A stretch of 64,000 bases of DNA from Branchiostoma floridae (Eukaryota > Chordata > Leptocardii > Amphioxiformes > Branchiostomatidae). This document shows, piece after piece, positions 34,694-47,043 of this stretch (positions are counted from its first letter, which is position 1; the number at the start of each line of letters is the position of its first letter). The position numbers and the translations under genes are program-made. The notes under the pieces were generated by a model, which was not told the DNA's origin, made no database searches, and saw only the letters and a program-made list of their open reading frames with translations. The DNA is taken from NCBI RefSeq assembly GCF_000003815.2, contig NC_049987.1, positions 17,649,959 to 17,713,958 of the forward strand, written 5' to 3'.

Positions 34694-35604
34694 GCAGTGA
34701 CTGAACCGTATATGATTTTGAAATTTATACCTGTAGCAACCAGTCGCGTCCTTCCCCACCAGTTTGCTACAATGTTCAGCCTGCATTTAGGCTTCAAAAA
34801 TTATGTTTTATTATTTTCATTTCTAGCTATCAGGTATGTGGTCCAGTAGAAACAGAAATTGATTAAACGCTCTTTTCCTTTTGATGGTTGATCCAATCAA
34901 AACGAACCAGTAACAGAATCTGATATCGACAGAAATGTGCTATTTTTAGGTACACGTCCTATTTGCCCAAAAGCATTTAACAATTTATTCATCACCTGAA
35001 AAATTGCACCCTTTGAAGTGAGCACTTTTCAAGTTATTTTTAGATACTGGCATATTGGGTCCATTAGAGAACAATTCTTTTGATGTTTTAATGGAATGAG
35101 TACAATACAGAATGCCGAGAGAAACTTTAAGTATATCGTTTTATCAAAACTAGTTCTAGATTTGCAGCTATTGGGGATTTTTTTTCCAGATTGACTTAGC
35201 CATGTGTAATTTTGGTCTACAAATGTATCTCTCTGTCTTGTTTTAATATTTTTAATATGTGTTTATTACATGTCATGTATGTGTTGATGATACAAGTCAT
35301 CAACGGGCCACTGAAAAGCAAATCTTTACACCCTGGCTAAAGAAAACAGATTCTGAAATAGATGAACAGAAAAAATGATTTTCTTCACATACTATTCATC
35401 TTTGATAAATAAAAAAAATATTGACAAGAAATAGACGAATAAATATTTTACATAAAAACACATTTGTATTACATGTACGTTTTCCATTTTGTTCTTTGCA
35501 ATTATTATATATTATCATATAGCCAGGCGCCGCGGACCAATCAGAAGGCCCCGTTCCACGTTGGTTATGACGCCGTAATACATAGATTCCCGCCAGCCCG
35601 GCGT

Positions 35605-35743
35605 GTATCGTCCTTCTGATTGGTTAGAATGAATCGACACCGGCACCGGGGTCGATTTGTATGGACACCGGCACCAGTGTCGATGCTAATCGACACCAGT
35701 GCCGTTGTCGATTCATTCTAAACCAATCAGAAGGAGGCGATAC
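35605..35743. repeat. Hairpin with CCAAT-bearing arms, next to the gap
   Basis: Left arm CCTTCTGATTGGTTAGAATG and right arm CATTCTAAACCAATCAGAAGG pair almost perfectly, continuing into GAATCGACACCGGCAC against GTGCCGTTGTCGATTC. The loop repeats ATCGACACCGGCACC variants. Confidence 0.75.
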
Positions 35744-35871
35744 ACAAAGGATATGATGGCATTGGACAATCATAAGGAGCGAAACATATTCCAGAGCCGA
35801 AGGAATAAGATCCGACTGCATTAAGAGGGGAATGGCTCCTTCGGTTACAATTACCAAGTTTTGTTGTTCTA

Positions 35872-35971
35872 NNNNNNNNNNNNNNNNNNNNNNNNNNNNN
35901 NNNNNNNNNNNNNNNNNNNNNNNNNNNNNNNNNNNNNNNNNNNNNNNNNNNNNNNNNNNNNNNNNNNNNNN
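35872..35971. other. Assembly gap (100 N)
   Basis: Exactly 100 N, the conventional placeholder for a gap of unknown length. It lies in MFSD9-like intron 1, about 130 bp from a strong hairpin, so missing sequence and even a missed exon cannot be excluded. Confidence 0.97.
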
Positions 35972-36233
35972 TCATTAACCCTTAATTCTTTACTTTAGTA
36001 TACAGTATTTCCTTACATGTACATATTTTGCAAGAGTGTTTTTATGTCAATATCCCAATTTATCAAGAGTATCTTTATAGATTCATCAGGAACCAACAAT
36101 TTTATTCTTGTAGCCAAAGCACCAAATGTACACAGTACTTGAATGGTACCAGAAGAGCGCCTCCTATTGTTTGTAACATGTACTGCACTGCACTGACTTT
36201 GTATAATAGTGTGAATTTTGGTATGTTTTTCAG

Positions 36234-36321
36234 GACCTGTTTGGAGTGAGTATGATCATCCCACTACTGTCCAGACATGCCAAACACATGGGAGCTTCTC
36301 CAACTCTCATGGGAGCATTAG
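36234..36321 (+). CDS. MFSD9-like transporter, exon 2
   Basis: Acceptor TTTTTCAG, donor G/GTATGG. The 88-nt exon encodes DLFGVSMIIPLLSRHAKHMG then ASPTLMGAL, the rest of transmembrane segment 1 and the following loop and helix start. DLFGVSM-PLL-H and GASPT match the MFSD9 family closely. It ends in phase 1. Confidence 0.9.
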
Positions 36322-36424
36322 GTATGGTCTATTGTCACATTTTACACCTTGAAAAAATGCTTCCATACACTGCATGTGTATATCTTTTCCAGTTGTCTTT
36401 GGTTCCATGTTTTTTTTAACATTC

Positions 36425-36610
36425 AGGGCTCGAATTACCACCTGCATATGCAGGTACAAAATGTAAGTGCAGGTAAAATTGGAGCTGTGCAGGTATTTCT
36501 GATGTCTACCTGTACCTAACCTGCACTGGTTCATGTAAGTTGGGTTTATATATACATGTACATGTTTCATGACATAGATACTTATACTAGCTGCATTGGC
36601 TGTTACCACT
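36425..36610. repeat. Dispersed repeat, CAGGGCTCGAA-ACCACCTGCA
   Basis: CAGGGCTCGAATTACCACCT followed by repeated GCAGGTA motifs. It matches 39085-39260 (TGTGCAGGTATTTCTGATGT and CCTAACCTGCACTG in both). Probable hAT-like non-autonomous element. Confidence 0.6.
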
Positions 36611-37404
36611 TACAAAATAATAGCCATGGTATCTGAACAGATTTTAGTATGATCAATTGACCATGATTGTTAAAGGGGGATTCCACTCCAGAAGGGGGTG
36701 GTGTTTTCCAATAGATAATGTGTCAATGAATACATCATCAGCCGAATTTTGTTTAATTCACCTTGGGATAAATTATGCGATGTGTGTTTTGTAAAACAAT
36801 ATGACACTCACTAAACCCATGCAGACCCTACCAATGCATTCCCTATACATATAGACACTTCCTTTATCGTGAATAATTTCGGCATAAATGAGGGGCGCTA
36901 AGCACACCAAGAAGTTCAATTGTTTCACGAGATATCAAAGAACACATAACAAGATGTATCTTTCTTAGCGCCCCTGAAATTAGCTTTGTAACATTACCTA
37001 AAAATTTTGCATTGTATTCAACCATAGGATTAATTCAATTAGCAGGTACTTGGGGAGTTTAGTAGAAGACTGAATGCTTTTGAGGCACTGGTTACTTTAT
37101 CGTATGATGTGAAGTAGTATGTATTTATTACTTCCTAAAATTAATATCTATCTGAAAATAACACTCCCGTGTGGAGTGGAATTCCCCTTAAAGTTACACA
37201 TGACCTGCACCTCCCCTGAGTGAGATGCCCACACAGAGGGTTTTGCTTAGTATCAGATTGAGATTGAGATTGAGACAATCAGTGAATTTAGAAAACTTGT
37301 CCAACCATGCCTGGACCTGAATTTTCTGTACCGGTATTCTTGTTCTTGTTCGGTTACTGGATAACACCCCTAATTTATGTTGGGGCAAACCATCCAGGGT
37401 GTAG

Positions 37405-37920
37405 TGCTGCTGTTTATTGGCCGTTCCTCAGGTGTTGCAACACCTCCTCCTTAAACTTAACGGGATTAGCTTGAAGGATGGTTGAATATGGTAGAGTATT
37501 CCAATCGATAGTGGTTCTTGGGAAATATGAATATTTGAGACAGTCTTTAATAGTCTTAATGGGTTTGTATGAGTTTGGGTGATTATGTCTAGATTGCCTT
37601 GGGTTCGGCTGCAAGTAGTAATCCACCGGTAGGGCTAGGAGATTTTGTCTAGATTTCTGGAGGATGGTAAGTCTGTTGGCTGTTCTTCTATTTTTGAGTG
37701 TAATCCCAACCCAGGTCCGAGACTAGTTTAGTGGCGCTTGACTGAGAATTTGGACAGTTCGGGACATTTGAAGCAAATCTAGCCGCTCTTTTTTGGACCG
37801 ATTCGAGCTTGGAAATGTGGTCTTTCTGATAAGGATCCCATGCTGCATTATGGCATATTCAAGATGGGGTCTGACCAAGCTAGTGTAGCTATTCACACCA
37901 AGTGGATAGCATTCTCTACA
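37405..37920 (-). pseudogene. LINE reverse transcriptase C-terminal fragment, broken
   Basis: On the minus strand it reads TSLVRPHLEYA, then after a frameshift WDPYQKDHISKLESVQKRAA. After stops, the tail follows (SRHNHPNSYKPIKT...YFPRTTIDWNTLP) to 37414. VRPHLEYA-x-WDP and SYFPR-x-I-x-WN-LP are the standard C-terminal signatures of non-LTR reverse transcriptase proteins. It is dead, 5'-truncated and antisense to the host gene. Confidence 0.8.
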
Positions 37921-38040
37921 ACTAACTACATTTCAGCACCCTAGACAGGTATACATGTGTCTGCAGAATATTGTTACTACCACAGAAAAGAAACTAGCTA
38001 TTTAGTCTAGTATCAAATGTCTTGTTTCTTCTGTTTCCAG

Positions 38041-38084
38041 CTTCAACATATGGAGGACTACAGCTCTTCTCCAGTCCACTCATA
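38041..38084 (+). CDS. MFSD9-like transporter, exon 3
   Basis: A 44-nt exon between TTTCCAG and GTAAGT. Together with the last base of exon 2 it encodes ASTYGGLQLFSSPLI, transmembrane segment 2, matching the MFSD9 pattern SSYGILQLFSS. It ends in phase 0. Confidence 0.9.
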
Positions 38085-39084
38085 GTAAGTCTTATTGGTC
38101 TGATTTCGGCTAGTAGTTGAGTTTTAACGTTTAGGATGTTTGAGTTATAATACTTGTATAGTAGAACAGGATGCACATGTACGTGTTACATGTATGTATG
38201 GGATGGAAAGAAACCTGTTGCCTTTGAAAGGTAATGCTATACAAGTATACATTCAAACTATGCAAGTATACATTCAAAGAAATTGTTCAAAGTTAAATAT
38301 ATGTATTGTACAGCAATGTGGAAAATCAAGATCCAGTTTAGCTCACTAAATGGCTACCATTCCACTAGTTGTGACAGAGAAGACAGTCGCTATGTACAGT
38401 ATTTACAGGTTTATTGTTGTACCTTCGAATTAATTTGGTCCAGGCAAGCAGCCCGTGATGATGATGATGATGATTGTTGTACTGTGGAAGTTCCCATAGC
38501 TCTTTGCCACATGCACAATGAATATTGAACCATGGCTTAATGCCTGTACTATATAAAGGACTACATTATGTACGACCCTTTCCAGTAACGTGCATGTCAG
38601 GTGAGCGACACAACCAGAATCAATGTCATGGCTTCTTGGTCCAGAGGCAGGGCCGCTAAATACTGGACTACGCACTGAATAACATATAAAGGATCTAGAT
38701 TGTATATCACGAGACGATGCTAGATGTTGATTACTCTACTGTCTTGTCCTCTTATAGAAATGTAAATTTGGAAAAAATAGTAGTTTGAAAATGCACTAAA
38801 CTTTTTTTCAGGAGTTTATGGATTGTTAGAAGAGTATGAAGCAACGTAACTGTACATGAACATGTGGGTAAAAAGTATGAATGAGTTTTGATGGAAAAAG
38901 AATTTGCCCTGTAGCCAGATATAATTTTCCGAGTGAGTGCCTATATTGCTATTCCCGACCTGAGCCATGGAGAAATGATAGGTTCAGACCAAACTACTTC
39001 CTCCTGACCATTCCACCAATGATGTCCTCTCCTAATGATTCCCTCGACTTCCATTATACCCAATCAGCCGTCCCATACCGTATC

Positions 39085-39418
39085 AAGGGCTCGAAATACC
39101 ACCTGCAGGTAAGTGCAGGTAAAATTGTAGCTGTGCAGGTATTTCTGATGTCTACCTGCACCTAACCTGCACTGATCTATGTACAGGGTTTTATGTATGT
39201 AGATGTAGATGTCCTATGATGTAGATGTATGTGGATTGCTATTAGCTGCATTGAATGTTACCACCAATAAAGTAGAAAAGAAAAAAATAAGCAATGGCTC
39301 CTGAACAATAAGATCCATACTTCCTAAATTCAGAGTGGTGCAGGTAAAGTTTGTCTGGTGCAGGTAATTTTCAATGTTACCCGCACCAGTACAGGTATGC
39401 AGAAAAAAAGTATTTCAA
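39085..39418. repeat. Dispersed repeat, GGGCTCGAAATACCACCTGC copy
   Basis: Starts AAGGGCTCGAAATACCACCT and ends near GTATTTCAACCCGG, an imperfect inverted end. Internal GCAGGTA repeats match 36425-36610. Confidence 0.55.
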
Positions 39419-42400
39419 CCCGGACAAGAGAGCGGCGCACACGGCGTGATTTCCCACGGCCACTCTCGAGCAATCAGTTATCGTACGCGGGCACCTGGCC
39501 GCTCGCCAAGGGCCGCGATTAGCGGATCTCAACGAGTTCTTGAAAGATCGATGCTTGCTGCGCTCCTCTGATGACCGGATTACGATTCACGTGGGCCATA
39601 CGCGCGCTACCGCTAACGTCAATCTGTAGTAACCCCCAGGGATTTTGACGCTGATCATGCTTAATCTTTCGCTGAGATTAGGTAATCTAGAGGCTAGGGT
39701 ATTGCATTGTTATCGGATTCCTCTAATGATCATGAGTTATTCTGATTGGGAGTTCTTTTGGTCAGTAATACATGTACAAATAATGACCATTAGAATGTTG
39801 GTTTGAGGTATATTAGTCTGTGGCTAGATTTGTTTCTAATTTTCATACATAACTTATCATAGAATGTTTTCATTAGAAAACACAAGAAACTAAATTGCCC
39901 TTCGATTTCATTAAAAAGCAGGATGTCTCTGAGTATATAACATTGTTAGAAAAATTAGCACTATGTACTAAGGTACTGTCAATTTGTCTACCAGTTAAAT
40001 CTGGCTACATTCGTAGTGGTTTTATTCTATGGTAAAGAGGTAACTGAGGTTTTTTTTTTTCTGTTTCCCTGTTGAAACAATTTTGTAGTCATATATAAGT
40101 GATTGGCAGCACCATGTACAATACTCATGTTGTAGAGGTCTTTAGAAAAAATGGGAATACAAAATTTTCAGAAAGTAACTGTTGCAGTATACATGTATCC
40201 ACTAGGAGGTAATTGCATTTTGGGAAGAGAACAGACCCTGAAGTTTTTGCAATGCTTTTTTGTTAGTTTAGAATTTTTACAATTCTGCAGCACAGTTAAC
40301 AAGTATAATTATCATAATAAAGATACAAAATATTAATAATACAAAACATACATTCACAGATGGTGTATTATTATGATTTCAGGATAAGAAGTCATGACAA
40401 AATTGAAAATAAACCACTGCAAAAATGTCAAGATCCACAGTAATTAAAAGATGGTACGTACACATACATTCACTAGGTAGGCAGGTAGGTACATACACGT
40501 GCAAGTAGCAACGGATTATTAATAGAAACCACTTGTCGATAATTGACACGTATTTCCTGTGTAAGTATGATGGCCTTATTAGGTAATCCCAAAGCCTGTA
40601 GTATGATTTATTGGGGATGGTACAAATTACATGTAGATGCCCCAATTGCAATCCTGTATTCATAGACCCAATCCTCTCTCTGACTGATGAAAACAGTTGA
40701 GGCCTCAACAATTTGAATTGTTGTTACTTGGTTTTAATCTCGTATGTGAAAATTAGAATAATGTGGAATATCAACTGTCAGGGTTTTAGCCAGGCATGCG
40801 CCCATGCGTCTTTTGGACATGCCATTCTAGAAATAATAAGAAATTGGACACCCTTCTTTAACTTACTTCAAGCAAGAAGCACTAAAGACGCTCAGTTATA
40901 TCGGGGAGCAGTATCAGACAGACAGACATACACACACACACACAAAGAAATGCTAGTGAAAATATAACTCCAATCCTGCAAGTCTCCGGTTACACCATTT
41001 CTTCTCCCACTGTGGCCATTCTTGCACTCAGCCCTTTCTAGACAAAGTTTTCACACACATGAAGGCAAACAAACAAACAAACAAACAAACAAACAAACAA
41101 ACAAACAAACAGAAAACAATACTTCTGTTTTTACAAACTTTTAAGGTAAAAAAGAAATCATGTCACTCAGTATTGTCTTTCTAAGCTAGTGTTTCAGATG
41201 AGAGCTGTCGTATAATGAAAGAAAAAGTAAGAGAATTTTCCATTTTTATCTTTCTTAAAGGGTACAATGTACTTCTTGTCAGCTTATATTAGACCTTAGA
41301 GTCTTAAAGTGCTTAACGTTAGATCTTATATAAGACCTATTAATAAGAGTCTTAAAGTGTGTAACCTTAGATCTTAGGAAGAGGATTACAATAAGTCTAA
41401 GAAGCTTATAACAGCAATGTAGTAAAAATCTCTTGGAAGGATTTGACTTGTGCAAGCTTAGGTCACCTACTATCACCTGCTATCAGGTCGTTTCAGGGCA
41501 TTAAAGAGGAGAATGCAACTGTTAATAGTTCAACTTTCTGACGTTACTGGCACAGAAACATACTCTCGTATAAATCCTGTCATCTCAGCTGTTGAAAAAA
41601 AAAACTGTCGCCGGCAAAACAATGTTAATCTCTTGACCCCACCGCTACCCAAGATCCCTCACTTTCCTTTGACAGTTGTCCTGAGGACAAAAAGTCCCAA
41701 CTTTAAATCTATAACTCCTGATAACCACAAAAACTCTTTTGGCCATAATCAGAAAGTAGAAACTATCCCCTGCCATGTCCTCCTGAAAACTGCCAGGATT
41801 TCTACCTGTTTGACCAGAAAAAAAATGTTGAAGTTTTAGACCCGGAACTAATTTTGACCACCATCATCAATTTGCATGGCAGAAGGCTGGCGGATCCCCT
41901 TCAAATTGTGGCTCTTAAGACATTTACAAACTATTTCGAACATGTCTCAGGTGCCAAAACTGCAAATTTGAAGCTCTACATTCAGATTGACAATTTATCT
42001 AACTCTATTCATTTCATTCATTTGTATACTGTATACTTTGTCATTCATGTAACATTATCATTTTTACTGGAAATAATCAACATTGCAAGTGAATGTATTT
42101 ACCATCAGTTCTGTTACTACTACTAACCACATGGTAACTTTTCTCCAATGAGAACTGTTGGAATAAGTGAATCGTGAACTCTTCACAGTGCTTTTATTTC
42201 TTAAAGTTTTTTTGCCACATTGCAAAATCATGATACCTTGGAAATGCATTTTCAAACCATTTTCAAACCACAGAATTGTTCCAACCAGAAACTTAGAATA
42301 CTTCGAAAACCCCCATATCTTGAAAATGTGTCCTTGCTAAAATGTATTTCATTTCCGTAGTATCAATCCCCTATCCGCAGTGATTGACAGAAGCTGTATG

Positions 42401-42719
42401 GTTCCGGGCGCATCAAGGATACGCTTTGTTACCCGGGACATCACCTATTGATTTTCGAGGCCACGTGAAATACTCTGTGTTGATCCATATCGGTTGGTGG
42501 TATCTATACACAATACTTGACAAAACCAGATTGACATATGACGTCGTGACTGGCCTTGACGATAGGAGCGGGGAGATAAACTGGATTTTAATTGATTGAA
42601 TTTAGGGCTCATTTGCATTCTAGGGGTTTGGACCGTACCATTATGTTTAGTGAGGGTAATGTTAATGAAAATTCTTTTGCAGCTCTTGATGGTTGTAGGT
42701 CTTCTGTTTTTTGCTATTA

Positions 42720-42960
42720 GGCCATTTCGATTACAGTAGAAACCAGTTAATTGCACAGCGGATAATTGCACACTTCTGTTTATTGCACAAAATCCCCGAA
42801 TACCATGGTGGTGCGGCCCAGTTTAATAACTTCACATTATTGCAGCATTCGGATAATTGCAGGAAATTCACTGGCAAATGGGGTGTGCAATTAAGCAGCT
42901 TTTACTGTATATGGATAACATCCTCTGAGCACCCTAAATCTGAAAGAAAAGAAAGCATCT
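42720..42960. repeat. Harbinger-like MITE fragment, interrupted
   Basis: GGCCATTTCGAT followed, after a TA-target MITE, by TATGGATAACATCCTCTGAG. TTA precedes (42717-42719). The left terminal repeat has lost GTTGA relative to GGCCATGTTGATTTGATTA. The right boundary is not clear. Confidence 0.55.
42732..42909. repeat. TA-target MITE, TTAATTGCACA family, nested
   Basis: Ends TACAGTAGAAACCAGTTAAT and CTTTTACTGTA, bounded by TA. Internal ACCATGGTGGTGCGG matches the reverse complement of CCGCACCACCATGG in 13049-13229. Inserted at the TA of GATTATATGG in the host MITE. Confidence 0.75.
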
Positions 42961-43861
42961 ATAGGGAAGAAAATGTTATTTTTCCTGTTACCACAATGGC
43001 TTAGGAAAAACCTGCTGACCCTAGCAATTTTGGGGGGGTCAACTGCTGTCAAGGGACAGAAAATCTTCAATCAGATCTGATGCCTGAGTGATGAAATTGA
43101 AAATAGAGAACTGTTCATGTGCATTTTGTATATCAGTGTTCACACTGTTTTAGCATATCATGTTAAATAAAGAAATTAATGGTAAACATTGTACTTATTT
43201 GTTCTGTATGTCAAAATATACTTGTGCTTGTATATCAATAATTATCTTTTTCAATTTCTTTCATTTATTTACAATATTTTGTTGAAAGTACCAGAGTGTG
43301 AAGACAGTCCCTTAGTGTTTCCTTAATTTTGTATTAAATGTATTAGCCAAAATCTATAATGATTGATAGAAAGTAGAAAATGATAGAATATCAATTTATA
43401 AACTATTTCAAGTAGAACCCTTATTTTGTCAAGATTGTAATTGGAAACATTTCAGCATTAATTTTCTTTAAGGCCTTAGACATGCATTTACTGAATTGAA
43501 AATCTCTGTCACGTTCCTCTGAGGTCTCTAGCAATAATATCGTTGAATTCCTGCTATTGACTTTCAAATTCATACTTTTCAGGCTGTTGAGAAGTGAATT
43601 CAAGGAGTTTGACAGGTCTCATATCCGCCTATCTCAGTCCTCTTCATCTCGTCTTTCGCCACGAGCTGCCAAATGTGCCGTCTTTATGACATAATGGCTT
43701 TCTGCTCAGTCCATCGATTAGTTGCCAAGTGTTTCTACCTTGTGAGTAGAGTACTTGTGGCACTTAAAGGTCATTGAAGATTTGAGAGAAAGAAATGGCT
43801 GTATGGGTGCTGATGTGCTGTCAATTCCTTTCAAGGTCTGAAGAGAAGAAATGAGGGGAAT

Positions 43862-44172
43862 AAATAAGTTTATTTGCAAGTTTGTGCCCGAGGGCTAATT
43901 GCAAGTACATGGTATACACATAGTGACAATGGACAGTCATAAACAATATTCTAATCTAATACTAGTGTTGGCTATTTCTAAACAGGTTGGGTTTGACTTC
44001 ATTTTTGGAAGCAGAGGGAGACGAAAAGCCCCACATTTTCTAAAATTTGTGGGTTCTGCGATTTCAAGAGAAAAGTGGCTTTCTGTTCGTCTGTCAATGT
44101 GGGGAAGTTGGGATAATACTTTGTGACTTCTCTAAACAGAGTGATTCTTTCGGTTTCGTTGAATGAACATTT
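43862..44172 (-). pseudogene. LINE 3' end, CR1-like, copy 1
   Basis: On the minus strand it holds the end of a LINE ORF plus a 3' UTR with TTAGCCCTCGGGCACAAAC and CAAATAAACTTC. It aligns with 59515-59830 over nearly its full length. It has an extra block of about 24 bp around 43977-44003 absent from that copy. Confidence 0.65.
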
Positions 44173-45353
44173 GGAATAAAAGAGAGGTTAAAATATGTGA
44201 TAGGGTCAGCTGTCACTCAAAACTCACAAACTTCCTGGCGCTTTTGACCAACCACTAATATTAGATTGTTGCATAATTAAGTTTGTTTGCTTGTTTGATT
44301 CTTTATTCGATGCTGTCACTTTCACACTGTAACAGATTCCTCTCACATGTATTCTGACATGTTTGGAATACTGCATTATAAATTTATGCATTTGATTGAA
44401 ATATCATGATTTTTTATTCAATATTGCCAATCTCTGTGGAAGGTTTATTTGAAGATGTCATCACCAGTCTGTGAAAAATGAGGTATTGTTGTCAGTCTAG
44501 GTTTTTTTTTCGTGTCCATTATAAAAGTTACTCTAGAGTGACAGGATGTGAAGCAGAAGATTGTGTAACTCTAGACTGGCAGGATGGAAAGGTTTGCCTT
44601 GCCAGGGTTCAAAGTTGGTCTTTCAGGAAAATGCAAATTAGCAAGGATTTAAATTCATAGAAAATTTGAATAATTCAGAATGAAATGAAAAATTCACCCA
44701 AACTCTTGACTTGATGTATTAGATGTCTTAAATATCTTGGAAGTTCAAATTTTGAATGACCAACCAAAGTTTTTAAAGTATACCATTTACACCCCGGGAT
44801 CTATATTTTCTTACATACATGTAGCAACATTATAATGTAACACGCTAACAATGAGGTCTGGGTAAGTACTGTGTAATAAATTTTGTAGCTTCTGAAGTGG
44901 TGGAGCATACTTACAAGATAGGGAATAATCAACATTGTATACTGGCACCAATACATAATAGGGTTACTAGCCAGTCTGTCTGGTTTAATGTGGCAAGCAG
45001 AGACATAACTACCCTGTGCCAGACAAATTAGTGCTAACAGACTGCGTGTGTGAATGTGCTCGGCATTGGAAATATTTTCTTTCTTGTTAGATGCAAGTAT
45101 AATTGCAAGTCAGAAGATTTGTTTGCATTGGAAAAAAAAGGGCTTAAGTTATTGATCTTCCCCTACAAGCTTCATCAAGTTGCTGATTGACTGATTTGGC
45201 TGTCAATCAAATCTTTTAACCAATTAGAGAACAGATCTTCATTCTTCTTTTAATCCGATGGGATGATTTGTTCAACATCAATAGACCATGGAAGTTATTA
45301 CATTTTGTGCATCCTTGTTTTGCATTCCTGGCTTTTCTGGATGTATCCAGGCA

Positions 45354-45606
45354 TGGACACTACAAGGGTACGGACACTTCAGGGGGTAAGGACACTACTG
45401 GAGGTATGGACACTACTGGTGGTACGGACACTATAGGGGGTACGGACACAACTGGCGGTACGGACACTACTGGGGGTACGGACACTACTGGGGGTACGGA
45501 TACTACAGGGGGTACGGATACTTCAGGGGGTACGGGCGCTACAGGGGGTACGAACACTTGCAGGGGTACAGACACTACTGGGGGTACGGACACTACCCGT
45601 AAAGGG
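45354..45606. repeat. 18-bp minisatellite, about 14 units
   Basis: The unit is GGACACTACTGGGGGTAC. As a multiple of three it gives an open frame of GGTDTT repeats on plus and VSVPPV repeats on minus. The flanking frame has no other gene-like feature, so it is treated as non-coding. Confidence 0.9.
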
Positions 45607-46239
45607 TACACTTAAGGGTCACTACAGGCCTGGGGTATAGAAACTACAGGCCGGGATACGTAAGTCTACTAACACGGAAATATAAATTATTGTTAAAAGG
45701 AATGGATTACAGATACTGTTTTCAAGTTGCCTTAATTCTTGTTTGATGATATAAAAATTCTCAATCATACTTTGATTAGTTTTGATGTAAATTGCATATT
45801 CATTATTCTGATTGAAAAAAACTCTGACTTTCTATCAGTCACTCTATTTGCTTCCCATTCTCTTGATGTGTTTGATCATGTTGATATGTGCAATATTTGA
45901 TCTAAAGAGCATTCATTATGATGATAATAAAAGAAACATCAGTGCAATTAGATCAGTGCATCACTTAGATCCATCATAAACCAGCATGTTACACATATCC
46001 TAATTATATCACTTTGAATATCTCACAGTTCTGGTTGTCTGTTTGGTTTGATTTAACATCAATTCTGTCAGGTCCCTGTGGCACAAGCGGTAGCCCAACC
46101 CTCCCACTTGGCTATCTTGATAAAATTTTAATCTGAGGATCTGTGGACTGGAATTTGATCTAAAGATCGGCCCAAGTTTGAACATGTTGAATTTGTAAGG
46201 GATTTGTTCGTCATTTCAGATTATGACGTAAAGCCCATA

Positions 46240-46714
46240 TAAAGTCAAACCTGCCCAAGACGACCACCTGGGGGACCGGGCAAAAGCGGTCGCTTTGGAC
46301 AGGTGGTCGGTTAGAAGAGTATCGACTCACAACATGCCCGATGCATAGTTTGAATAGTTTTCATTGTCAAAAAGCAAATAGCAAGCACACGCACGTGCAC
46401 CCGCCGCCATCTTTATTTTGAACATAACATCGTAATGGTAGTCAAAATCCAATGCAAACTGGTCGAATTCGTCACAAAATTGTGCTACTTATCATTGAAA
46501 ATTATTGACACCTAAAGATTTCAAAATACGGCCGTTGTGGGTAGGGACTTAGTCGCAATTTTTGGCGGTCACGTTGGCCAGGTGGTCATTGTTGGCCAGG
46601 TGGTCATCGCTTAATGCTTACGTTAATGGGGAAAATTTTCGAGGCCGAGAGAAAGGGGTCATAATGGCCAGGTGGTCGCTAAAAAGAGGTGGTCGCTCGA
46701 GCATGTTTGACTGT
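46240..46714. repeat. Longer CAGTCAAACC-family MITE
   Basis: Left TAAAGTCAAACCTGCCCAAG and right GCATGTTTGACTGTA ends, bounded by TA. Internal GGGGACCGGGCAAAAG and GGACAGGTGGTC parallel the 182-bp copies, but the element is 475 bp. The short copies may be internal-deletion derivatives of such a form. Confidence 0.6.
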
Positions 46715-47043
46715 ACTCAGGGAGCTTCCGCTGAAAGCCTCGAGCATCAGACCTCTGCTTTAAAAGAACCCAACACACGTAATGCAAATAGTAGGGGTGA
46801 TAACGGTGTTCATCTATAACATGTGAGCCGTAGCCGCTACTAGCTACATTGTAACAAGCCCTGGGTAAAATTTGTCCTTTGGGTTTCCCACTGACTGTGA
46901 TTCATCCAATTACGGATAGATGGCCTAAGAGACACCCTGATTTTTTTTCTAAATCAAGCACAGAAAAAAAGCTGTAAAACTAAATTTTTTTTTCAATTTC
47001 AAATGAACTAAAAAAAAATTCCCCTCTTGGTACACTCCAACAT

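Larger units (their letters stand above)
28157..36233 (+). other. MFSD9-like intron 1 with assembly gap
   Basis: From donor GTGAGT to acceptor GTTTTTCAG. It contains the large inverted repeat, a TIR element, a SINE-like fragment, a 30-bp minisatellite, a hAT-like MITE, a hairpin and a 100-N gap, all listed separately. Bases 29580-30780 and 31700-33270 contain no recognisable gene. TACAGTAAAACCTG at 31475 resembles one end of the CAGTCAAACC MITE family, but no matching right end is visible. Confidence 0.6.

Noticed and set aside
34564..34797. 77-residue minus-strand frame with QVQVQF repeats
   Set aside because: It is read from the GGTCC-rich end of a hAT-like MITE.
39374..39571. 65-residue frame across the CpG-rich patch
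   Set aside because: It starts within a dispersed repeat and has no splice context or recognisable domain; the patch is reported as a possible regulatory island instead.
45268..45615. 115-residue frame with GGTDTT repeats
   Set aside because: An 18-bp minisatellite, open on both strands, in an intron, with no other gene signal.
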